Positions 1-7,249 of a DNA stretch of 64,000 bases are shown piece after piece. How positions within the stretch are numbered: position 1 is the stretch's first letter; each line of letters starts with the position of its first letter. The notes beneath the pieces were generated by a model. That model searched no databases, had not been told where the DNA came from, and saw only the letters and a program-made list of their open reading frames with translations. Made by a program: the position numbers and the translations under genes. This DNA is from Nitrospira sp. (lineage in GTDB: Bacteria > Nitrospirota > Nitrospiria > Nitrospirales > Nitrospiraceae), in contig JARFXP010000003.1 of assembly GCA_029194675.1 (NCBI GenBank), positions 620,001-684,000 of the forward strand. Direction: 5' to 3'.

Positions 1-750
1 CGATACATTCGTAAGTCCGGTGAAATCATTTGGGTCTCAGTCAAAGCGACTCGGGTTGAGTTATCAGGCCATGCCGGGCCGCTCCTTCTTGCCGCGGTTC
101 AGGACATTACTGAGCGCAAACTGGCAATGGAGGAACGTGAGCGCTTGAGCCGAGACCTGCACGACAATATTTTACAAGCCCTCTACGCGGTCGGTATGCA
201 GCTGGAAGCCGGCAAGTTGTCGCTGGGCAAATCATCCCGGCGGTCCAAAATCCACATGACTCAAGCCGTTGACCAACTGAATAACCTCATGCTCGATGTT
301 CGCCGGTTCATTGCCTTGCTGACGCACAGCACCACCAGGGAGCCGGATTTTCGGCAGGCTCTCCGGCAGCTCATCGTTTCGATGACCGGCGCCGGCCAAT
401 CCGCACCTGAACTGGACGTCACAAACCCGGTCCTGTCCTTCATCACCCCCAAGCTGGGAGAGCAGTTACTCAACATCGTACGAGAAGCTCTTAGCAACAG
501 CACTCGTCATGCTCGCGCGTCCCGTCGGTGGGTTCAACTCAGTCTGGCGGATAACACGATCCATTTGATCGTCGGCGACAATGGGGTCGGATTTTCCTCC
601 AAGCGCAAACGTCGAGGCGGTAATGGATTAGGCAACATGGCTGCTCGAGCCAAGCAAATCTCCGCCGTCTTTACGCTGGAAAGCGCGCCGGGGAAGGGAA
701 CCACGGTCCTGGTCGATGTTCCGCTGAAGAAGGGACATCTGTATGAATAA
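1..750 (+). CDS. PAS-containing sensor histidine kinase, C-terminal part (5' truncated by window edge)
   Basis: The frame is open from base 1, so the gene begins upstream. The first ~40 codons read as the end of a PAS/PAC sensor domain (GEIIWVSVKA, then VQDITERK). A HisKA_3 dimerisation and phosphorylation helix follows, with the motif LSRDLHDNI whose His is the predicted phosphorylation site. The HATPase domain shows the N box (NIVREALSNS), a G1 box (DNGVGF) and a G2 box (GNGLGNM). This is the NarX/DesK-like kinase type that pairs with LuxR-type regulators. The next gene starts 8 bp before this stop in another frame, so kinase and regulator are translationally coupled and are probably a cognate pair. 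The sensed signal cannot be told from this fragment. Confidence 0.93.
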   Translation, partial: RYIRKSGEIIWVSVKATRVELSGHAGPLLLAAVQDITERKLAMEERERLSRDLHDNILQALYAVGMQLEAGKLSLGKSSRRSKIHMTQAVDQLNNLMLDVRRFIALLTHSTTREPDFRQALRQLIVSMTGAGQSAPELDVTNPVLSFITPKLGEQLLNIVREALSNSTRHARASRRWVQLSLADNTIHLIVGDNGVGFSSKRKRRGGNGLGNMAARAKQISAVFTLESAPGKGTTVLVDVPLKKGHLYE

Positions 751-1477
751 GCCCAGACCCATTCGGCTCGTCCTTGTGGACGATCATGAGGTTGTGCGTA
801 TCGGACTCTGTGCGGTCCTCAATTTGACGACCGGGATGAAGGTTGTGGGTCAAGGTGGGCGGATGGAAGAGGCGAAACAACTCTGTTATCGCCTTAAACC
901 GGATCTCGTATTGCTCGATATCCGACTGCCCGACGGCAGTGGGGTAGATGCCGCGCGCGAGATTCTCGCGAGGCGTCCCAAAACTCGCATATTGTTTTTG
1001 ACGAGCTTTGCCGATGATCATACTGTGATCGAGGCCGTTCTTTCCGGCGCTCAGGGCTACATTCTGAAGGACATTGCGTCCGATGCTCTGATCCGTGCCA
1101 TTCGGACTGTAGCCTCTGGTCAAGCTCTCATCGACCCTCGCTTGACGAAACATACACTGGAACGGCTGAGTAATGTGTGTAGTGAGCCGGGGCAATCAAA
1201 ACGCTCTCTTCTTACTCCACAGGAGCAACGTCTTCTGCCGTTGGTGGCCAAGGGCCTGACGAACAAAGAGATCGCCCATGATCTGCGGTTAAGCGCAAAG
1301 ACCGTTAAGAACTATCTTGCGAATGTCTATTCAAAACTGAATATCGGACGCCGATCCCAGATTGCGGCCATCTATGCCGGAAGCTTTAAGGGCTCAGGGT
1401 CACTTTACCCATCGAGACTCGCTGAACCGATCAAGCCTGACCGCGAGAGGACGACTCCCCATCTCAACTCTTGTTGA
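743..1477 (+). CDS. NarL/FixJ-family response regulator
   Basis: A 244-residue protein with an N-terminal receiver and a C-terminal LuxR-type helix-turn-helix. The receiver has the acidic pair (VLVDDHE), the phospho-acceptor Asp in VLLDIRLPDGSG, and the conserved Lys in YILKD. The output domain reads LTPQEQRLLPLVAKGLTNKE, followed by AKTVKNYLANV, a classic LuxR_C_like DNA-binding motif. It overlaps the upstream kinase by 8 bp and is presumably phosphorylated by it. The ~40 residues after the HTH are polar and look unstructured. Target genes are not evident. The UPF0114 gene 208 bp downstream is on the same strand but has its own ribosome binding site and a long spacer. Confidence 0.95.
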   Translation: MNKPRPIRLVLVDDHEVVRIGLCAVLNLTTGMKVVGQGGRMEEAKQLCYRLKPDLVLLDIRLPDGSGVDAAREILARRPKTRILFLTSFADDHTVIEAVLSGAQGYILKDIASDALIRAIRTVASGQALIDPRLTKHTLERLSNVCSEPGQSKRSLLTPQEQRLLPLVAKGLTNKEIAHDLRLSAKTVKNYLANVYSKLNIGRRSQIAAIYAGSFKGSGSLYPSRLAEPIKPDRERTTPHLNSC

Positions 1478-1685
1478 TGCTCACCGGTTACCGCGAGGAA
1501 AGGCGCAGCCCGATCGCAGATCAAATCCCCATCCGTCCAGATGGCGATCTCTCTCTACGCCACTCACGGAACCCGGAAACGCGGCGATGCATTGAATTGA
1601 CAGCGTTGAACTCGCTGACTAGGATACGCCTCGCCGTCGATTCGTCATTGACGGCATGTCATCGTTGTACTGTGAGGAGGTGTTC

Positions 1686-2261
1686 ATGTCCGATTCGCAT
1701 TCGCTCGAATCCCGAGAGGCCCACAGATCACCGAAGCCCCATCACTCGGCCAGCAATCAAGTCGAAGCGGTTTTTGAGACGATCGTCTTTGCCAGTCGAT
1801 GGATTCAAGCTCCGCTCTATGCCGGACTCATCGTGGCGGAGCTACTCTACGCCTACAAATTTCTCATCGAGCTCTGGCACATGGTGGCGCATGTCCACCA
1901 GATGGAGGAGACGGTGTTCATGCTGGGAGTCCTGGGACTCATCGACGTCACGATGGTCGCCAATCTGCTGACCATGGTCGTTATCGGCGGGTACGCGACG
2001 TTTGTCAGCAAGCTGGACTTGGAGCAACACCCGGACCGGCCTGATTGGCTCACCCACGTCGACCCCGGGACGATCAAGATCAAACTCGCGGCCTCGCTGA
2101 TAGGGATCTCCAGCATCCATCTTCTTAAAGCTTTCGTCGACGTGGCAAACGAGAACCCTGAGCATATCAAGTGGAAGATCTTTATTCACATGACCTTCTT
2201 AGCTTCTGCCATCTTACTGGCCTGGACCGACAAGATCATGCAGAAGGACAAAAAACATTGA
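1686..2261 (+). CDS. UPF0114 (YqhA/TIGR00645) family inner-membrane protein
   Basis: A 191-residue membrane protein of the UPF0114 family, whose function is unknown. The start at 1686 is chosen because GAGGAGG lies 6 nt upstream; an in-frame start 10 codons earlier lacks this. After a polar N-terminus (to about residue 25) there are hydrophobic segments at roughly 35-60, 75-105 and 130-150, plus a final one near 170-185. Recognisable family stretches are FASRWIQAPLY, GLIDVTMVANLLTMV and IGISSIHLLKAF. It stands alone: the upstream regulator ends 208 bp before, and the downstream gene is convergent with only 6 bp between stops. Confidence 0.9.
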   Translation: MSDSHSLESREAHRSPKPHHSASNQVEAVFETIVFASRWIQAPLYAGLIVAELLYAYKFLIELWHMVAHVHQMEETVFMLGVLGLIDVTMVANLLTMVVIGGYATFVSKLDLEQHPDRPDWLTHVDPGTIKIKLAASLIGISSIHLLKAFVDVANENPEHIKWKIFIHMTFLASAILLAWTDKIMQKDKKH

Positions 2262-2267
2262 AGCACT

Positions 2268-3032
2268 CTACACGGATATCTCCTCGCGCATCGAGTGCTG
2301 ATGTTGCTGTGCCTTCATGTACAGCGTAGCCGCTTGGGTGCGGCGCTCGATCTCCAACTTGGCAAACATGTTTCCGATGTAGTTTTTCACGGTCTTATCC
2401 GACAGCACCAGTTTGGCGGCGATCTCTTTATTGGTGTTTCCCTCCGCAATCAGCGCGATGATGCGCCGTTCTTGCGGTGACAGGATATGCAACGAGGACC
2501 GGGCGCACCTCGTATCCTGCTGCCGTCTCAAGAGGTGGAAGGTCTGATCGGCTTCATCCGAACTGAGATAGGAGCCGCCCTTGGCGACCGTACGAATCGC
2601 TTCAACCAGCTCGATCCGTCCGGTGCTCTTACGCAGAAACCCTTGTGCACCAGCCTCGATTGCCTTGCGGAATGCCTCGGCGTCACCGTCCCTCATCAAA
2701 CTGATGATCCGAAGTGATGGAAGGTATTTAAGGAGGGTCTTGTAGAACTCGGACTCCGAACTGCCTGAGAGACCGGATTCCAGCAAGACCACATCCGGCC
2801 TGGTTCGTCGCGATCCGGAAAACACGTCCTCCGCATTGTCGGCCTCACCGACTACGGTGAGGTCTCGTTCCCCTTCCAACAGCGCCCGCACCCCGGCTCT
2901 GACGACTTCGAAGCCATCGGCGATGAAAACACGGATCGGGCGCGAGGGAGAAGTGGTGATGCTTGAGGGGCCAGGGAGAATCCACTTCTTGTTCTGTCGC
3001 TCTCGTCTGTGGTTCTGCGTCTTCTGTCGCAT
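2268..3032 (-). CDS. NarL-family response regulator with degenerate receiver (phospho-acceptor Asp replaced by Glu)
   Basis: A 254-residue receiver plus LuxR-type HTH protein with a basic, polar ~30-residue N-terminal extension. The receiver starts at IRVFIADGFEVVR. Where NarL relatives have VVLLD, this protein has VVLLE (Glu85, codon GAA), so it cannot be phosphorylated in the usual way. The first acidic pair is reduced to Asp-Gly, and the switch Thr/Ser position is Met (ISLMRDG). The conserved Lys is retained (FLRKS). The HTH is intact: LSPQERRIIALIAEGNTNKE and DKTVKNYIGNMFAKL. It therefore looks like a pseudo-receiver regulator that may be constitutively active or respond to another input. 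No kinase is adjacent; the next gene upstream (3181-3807) is another NarL-type regulator. Confidence 0.9.
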   Translation of the reverse strand: MRQKTQNHRRERQNKKWILPGPSSITTSPSRPIRVFIADGFEVVRAGVRALLEGERDLTVVGEADNAEDVFSGSRRTRPDVVLLESGLSGSSESEFYKTLLKYLPSLRIISLMRDGDAEAFRKAIEAGAQGFLRKSTGRIELVEAIRTVAKGGSYLSSDEADQTFHLLRRQQDTRCARSSLHILSPQERRIIALIAEGNTNKEIAAKLVLSDKTVKNYIGNMFAKLEIERRTQAATLYMKAQQHQHSMREEISV

Positions 3033-3180
3033 CGAAACAACCTCCTATGTGACGAGCCGCCACGCGGACTCGATTCTGTCTTGAGGCTATCAGGAAACAG
3101 TGCGCGTAAATATCAGCTCGAATCGGAATTGGATATCGTGTTTTGTCCTACATGGAACCATGGAAGTAACCGATTCGCTG

Positions 3181-3807
3181 TCACACAAGCCGATGAACGA
3201 CGGCGTAGCGGATGAGCTCGGCGGTCGTCCCGAGGCGCAGCTTTTCGAGTAACTTGGTCCGATAGGTGCTCACGGTCTTGACACTCAGCTTCAATCGTTT
3301 CGCGATCAGTGAGACCGTCAAGCCCCTGGCGAACAGAGATAAGACTTCCATCTCACGAACAGAAAGGGCTTCGTCAGGCCATGTCGCACCAAGTCCCGTC
3401 GAACGACGGTCGATCATTTCACGGAGCGGTTGCCTCACTACCTGGCGTCCGGACAGAATGGTCCCTATCGCATCGGACAGTTCCCCCGAGGTCGCTCCTT
3501 TGGTGAGATAACCGGAAGCCCCGTGGGCCATCGCGAGACGCGCATACTGGGCATTGTCATGCATAGTCAGCACCAGACACCTGAGGGGAGGGCGTACCTG
3601 TTTCATTCGCCTCAGCACCGCCAAGCCACTGATATCCGGAAGACTGATCTCCAGAATCGCAAGCTCTACGGGCTCCGCCAGCACGATCCGAATAGCGTCC
3701 TCCCCGGTAGACGCTTCCCACAGCACCGACGAAGGGAAGTGGCTCTCTATGACGTCCTTGACGGCCTGGCGAAAAAGTGGATGATCGTCGACGAGTAGCA
3801 CAAGCAT
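3181..3807 (-). CDS. NarL-family response regulator with Glu at the phospho-acceptor position
   Basis: A 208-residue receiver/LuxR-HTH protein. The start at 3807 (MLVLLVDDHPLF) is preferred over a longer frame because the receiver begins at once. The acidic pair DD (residues 7-8), the switch Thr (LVLTMHD) and the Lys (YLTKG) are all conserved. The phospho-acceptor is Glu53 (codon GAG) in AILEISLPD, where relatives have Asp. The HTH reads LSVREMEVLSLFARGLTVS, then VKTVSTYRTKLLEKL. Its paralogue at 4014-4655 keeps the Asp and is otherwise similar (VDDHPLMRQGVKD; TVSTYRGRLLEKL), so the two probably arose by duplication followed by loss of phosphorylation in this copy. Glu could act as a phosphomimetic. 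Confidence 0.9.
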   Translation of the reverse strand: MLVLLVDDHPLFRQAVKDVIESHFPSSVLWEASTGEDAIRIVLAEPVELAILEISLPDISGLAVLRRMKQVRPPLRCLVLTMHDNAQYARLAMAHGASGYLTKGATSGELSDAIGTILSGRQVVRQPLREMIDRRSTGLGATWPDEALSVREMEVLSLFARGLTVSLIAKRLKLSVKTVSTYRTKLLEKLRLGTTAELIRYAVVHRLV

Positions 3808-4013
3808 AGGCAGCCATGAGCCTCTTACGCAAAACCATACTGGTACAAGCAAACGAGATCTAGCAGACAGGAACTGACCTGGATGTCCGTCGCCGTCCTA
3901 CAGGCACGGCAGCTCTAGCCATGACCAGCACCGCATTGCTGGACTATGAATCGATCTGCGTGGGTCTTTCGCAAGCGGTGGGTAATCGAACAGGGAGGGA
4001 ATTACTGGAGAGT

Positions 4014-4655
4014 TCAGGTTGCCAGGTGGTGTTCGATCGCGTACCTGATGAGGTCTGCTGTAGTGGCCAGGTTGAGTTTTTCCAACAACCTCCCACGATA
4101 GGTGCTGACAGTCTTCACGCTCAAGGCCAATTCATCGGCAATGGCCGAGACGGCTTTGCCCTGTCCCAGAAGCCGAAGGACTTGCATCTCCCGGTCGGAC
4201 AGTCGTGCATGCAGCGTCTCTGGTTGCCCGCGATCCAACAAATCAGCCAGCTGGTTGGCCAGCGAGGGAGTGATGTACCGTCGTCCGGCGACAACTTCTT
4301 CAACCGCTTTCACGAGTTCAGAGGGCGATCGATCCTTCGTGAGATAGCCCGCCGCACCAGCCTTGATCGCGCGCAGGGCGAACTCTCGTTCAGGATACAG
4401 ACTCAACATAATCACTCGGAGGGAAGGGCGTAGGAGTTTGACCTCCTTCAGGACCTCGATGCCATGTTTGTCGGGAAGCGCCACATCAAGGATCAGCAGA
4501 TCCCACGATTCTCGGCGAACTGCTGTGAGCGCCTCCTCAGCAGAACCTGCTTCAACGACGGCATGACAAAGCCCCTTTCCAAGCAACAAGTCCTTGACTC
4601 CCTGGCGCATGAGCGGATGGTCGTCGACGACCAAACATTTATACTTATGCCTCAT
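4014..4655 (-). CDS. NarL-family response regulator, canonical receiver
   Basis: A 213-residue response regulator with the acidic pair in CLVVDDHPLMR, phospho-acceptor Asp in LLILDVALPDKHG, switch Ser in VIMLSLYPE, and Lys in YLTKDRS. The C-terminal LuxR HTH has LSDREMQVLRLLGQGKAVS and VKTVSTYRGRLLEKL. The start overlaps the last 11 bases of the large PAS/GAF histidine kinase gene upstream, so the two are co-translated and are almost certainly a kinase-regulator pair. It resembles the Glu-bearing regulator immediately downstream (3181-3807). Confidence 0.95.
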   Translation of the reverse strand: MRHKYKCLVVDDHPLMRQGVKDLLLGKGLCHAVVEAGSAEEALTAVRRESWDLLILDVALPDKHGIEVLKEVKLLRPSLRVIMLSLYPEREFALRAIKAGAAGYLTKDRSPSELVKAVEEVVAGRRYITPSLANQLADLLDRGQPETLHARLSDREMQVLRLLGQGKAVSAIADELALSVKTVSTYRGRLLEKLNLATTADLIRYAIEHHLAT

Positions 4656-7134
4656 CGCGCCGGCTCTTCTTGCCTAGCTTCGCCGGCAGTGGCGGGGGCA
4701 TACAGCGGCTGTCCAGCTTCTTCGAATCGATCGGAATGGACACCGTCACGCAGGAGCCCTTGCCCGGCGCGGACTGGATCTTGACCGTCCCCCCCAGCAA
4801 TTCTGCCCGCTCCCGAATGCCCTGAAACCCGTGGCGCCCTTTGCGCAACGCCTTGTCGACCTGAAACCCTCGGCCGTCGTCCTGCACCGTGAGGTGCACC
4901 CATCCCTCGACAGAGCGGAGGGTGACAGTCGCGGACTTTGCGCTGGCGTGGCGAACGATGTTCATCAGCAACTCCTGGATCATGCGATACAGTGCGCCTT
5001 CGAGTTCCACGCTACCGATGGACGTGCGCATTTCGGGATCCGCAACGATTCGACAATTGAGCTTCGACTGTTGCCCCAGTTTGACCGCCATCGACTCGAT
5101 CGCGGCGACAAGCCCCAACTCTTCCAACACCGCCGGCCGTAGACCTTCGATCATCTCCCGCAGCGATACGAACAATCGCTCCACCGTTGCCAGTGCCGAC
5201 GTGGCGAGCTGACGCACGGACCCGGAAGGAGTAGTTTTCCCGGAACCGCTCTCAGCCAGACGGGTCAAATCGAACTGGAGCGCGCCGAGTGACTGACCGA
5301 ACTCATCATGCAGTTCCCGTGACAGCCTGGTACGTTCCCGTTCTTGCGCGACCTGCACCTCGCGACTCATCGATCGAAGGGAGCGATAGGCGTCACTCAG
5401 GGCGTCGAAGGCCTGCCGCCTGTCCGTGATGTCGGTAATCGACCCCGCCATCCGGTAGGGACGGCCGTCATCATCCCACTGTGCTTGCCCTCGCGATCGG
5501 AACCAGCGGTACGATCCATCCTTGCATCGCAATCGAAACTCGAGATCATACGGAACCCGCCGTTCCAGATGAACGAGGAGGGCATCCTTCGCCCGTGATT
5601 CATCGTCAGGATGCAGCCGGCCAAAGAGAGACTGTAGGCGATTCGACACCTCTCCGTCTTCGAACCCGAGAAGGTGCTTCCAGCGTGGAGAGAGATAGGC
5701 TTCGTCGGTCGCCATGTTCCAATCCCAGAGACCGTCGTTCGCCCCCTGCGCCGCCAATGCGAACCGCGCCTCGCTCGCCCGCAGTGCCTCCGTCGCCATT
5801 CTGCGCTCCTCCACAGTGAAACTGAGCAGGACATGGTCGGCTGCCGCCGCCACAAACGAAGTTTCCTCTGCGGACCAGACCCGCTGCTCACCGACGTGTT
5901 CGCAGCACAACACTCCGACCAGGTTTCCGGCCCGTCTGATCGGTGCATCCAGCATCGACGCGATGCCGAGCGGCCGCAAATAGGGTTCGGCGAGTTCCTT
6001 CGTCACATCATCGCTGCTCGCGCTGGTCGCTTCCACGCTCAACCCTCGCTGAAGCGCCTCGAAATAGGCCGGATAGCGCGAGACCTCCAGTGCCGGTTCG
6101 GTCTCGTATGTCCCGAGGCTGCGTCGGTAGAGCTCGCGACAGACGAGCGCAGAACGGTCGCCGTTGAAGAGCCAGAGTCCGACTCGTTCGACCCCGATGG
6201 TCTCCGCCGTTATTCTGATGATGGTGCGCAGGTCCGGCGTCAGCTCTTCATACGTAAGCCGAGCGAACTTCAGCTGTCCTTCTTGAAGCCGGATAACCCG
6301 CTCAAGCCTGGCTCGCTCGCGTGCTTCCGCAAGCCTCCGTTCCGTAATATCGTAGGCCGAACCGATTCTTGCAGGCTGGCCGTCGATCAGGATCGTCGCC
6401 GCGCTGAAATCCAGCCACCGAGTTTCGCCGTCTTTGCGAAGGATCGGGATTTCCAGACGTGAGGGATCCTGGTCGCCCCGTTCGATAGCCGTCAGTCGTG
6501 ATCTGGCCCAGTCCCGAAACTCCGGGTGAATGATGTGCCATAACGATATCGTCAACAACTCCTCAAGGGTATATCGGGAAATCGCAAGGGCCGCGGGATT
6601 GGCATAGAGAAACCTGTCATGTTGATACACAAAGATGGCTGTCGTCGTCGCCTCGCTCAAAGCGCGGAACCTTAGCTCGCTGGCCCGTAACGCCTCCTCG
6701 ATCTGCTTGCGTTCGGTGATATCTTTGAGGATCGCGAGATAGACGGTCGGCGATTGTCCGATGTCACAGGGAGAAGATAGCCACAGCGCCACCCATATAA
6801 TGGAGCCGTCAGACTTGAAGCACCGGTGTTCCAGAGACACTGTTGGAGTCCGCCCGGTTTTCAGTGTCTCGATCTGATGGAGGATCGTCGGCACATCGTG
6901 AGGGTGGATGATGGCATGGAGAGGGGTCGCAATCAGATCTGCCTGTGGCAACCCTGTAATGTCTTCGCACCGTCGGTTGGCTGCGACAATCCGACCCGTT
7001 GCTGTCTCGATGAGAGCAACCGCGACAGCAGATTGTTCGAGGAGGGCGTTGAATAGTTGTTCCGGCCTCGCGGACATAACAACGGCGGCGGCATGGTGGG
7101 AAGTCGGGTCTTCCCTCTTCGAGGGTTGGGTCAT
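4645..7134 (-). CDS. Multi-sensor histidine kinase (PAS-PAS-GAF-PAS-HisKA_3-HATPase)
   Basis: An 829-residue soluble sensor kinase. The start at 7134 (MTQPSKRED) is chosen because an AGGGAG ribosome binding site sits just upstream; a longer frame to 7218 has a Cys-rich, unlikely N-terminus. Domains in order: PAS1 (~25-140, with ENRRCEDITGL-like core ANRRCEDITGLPQ), PAS2 (~150-265, FRALSEATTTAIFVYQHD), GAF (~290-450, ITAETIGVERVGLWLF), PAS3 (~460-585, AAQGANDGLWDWN), HisKA_3 with LSRELHDEFGQSLGALQ, and HATPase with ELLMNIVRHASA and DDGRGF. No transmembrane segment is visible, so it probably senses a cytoplasmic small molecule or redox cue. The downstream regulator overlaps its 3' end by 11 bp. 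Confidence 0.94.
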   Translation of the reverse strand: MTQPSKREDPTSHHAAAVVMSARPEQLFNALLEQSAVAVALIETATGRIVAANRRCEDITGLPQADLIATPLHAIIHPHDVPTILHQIETLKTGRTPTVSLEHRCFKSDGSIIWVALWLSSPCDIGQSPTVYLAILKDITERKQIEEALRASELRFRALSEATTTAIFVYQHDRFLYANPAALAISRYTLEELLTISLWHIIHPEFRDWARSRLTAIERGDQDPSRLEIPILRKDGETRWLDFSAATILIDGQPARIGSAYDITERRLAEARERARLERVIRLQEGQLKFARLTYEELTPDLRTIIRITAETIGVERVGLWLFNGDRSALVCRELYRRSLGTYETEPALEVSRYPAYFEALQRGLSVEATSASSDDVTKELAEPYLRPLGIASMLDAPIRRAGNLVGVLCCEHVGEQRVWSAEETSFVAAAADHVLLSFTVEERRMATEALRASEARFALAAQGANDGLWDWNMATDEAYLSPRWKHLLGFEDGEVSNRLQSLFGRLHPDDESRAKDALLVHLERRVPYDLEFRLRCKDGSYRWFRSRGQAQWDDDGRPYRMAGSITDITDRRQAFDALSDAYRSLRSMSREVQVAQERERTRLSRELHDEFGQSLGALQFDLTRLAESGSGKTTPSGSVRQLATSALATVERLFVSLREMIEGLRPAVLEELGLVAAIESMAVKLGQQSKLNCRIVADPEMRTSIGSVELEGALYRMIQELLMNIVRHASAKSATVTLRSVEGWVHLTVQDDGRGFQVDKALRKGRHGFQGIRERAELLGGTVKIQSAPGKGSCVTVSIPIDSKKLDSRCMPPPLPAKLGKKSRRDEA

Positions 7135-7249
7135 GGCCGTCTCCCTAGCAGCATGGCAGAAACACGAACAGCACGTGACCGAGCCGGGCCATTTTACGCC
7201 CAACGTCCCAAGAAACACGAGTGGCTCTTAGAAGAAATTGCCCTAAGGC

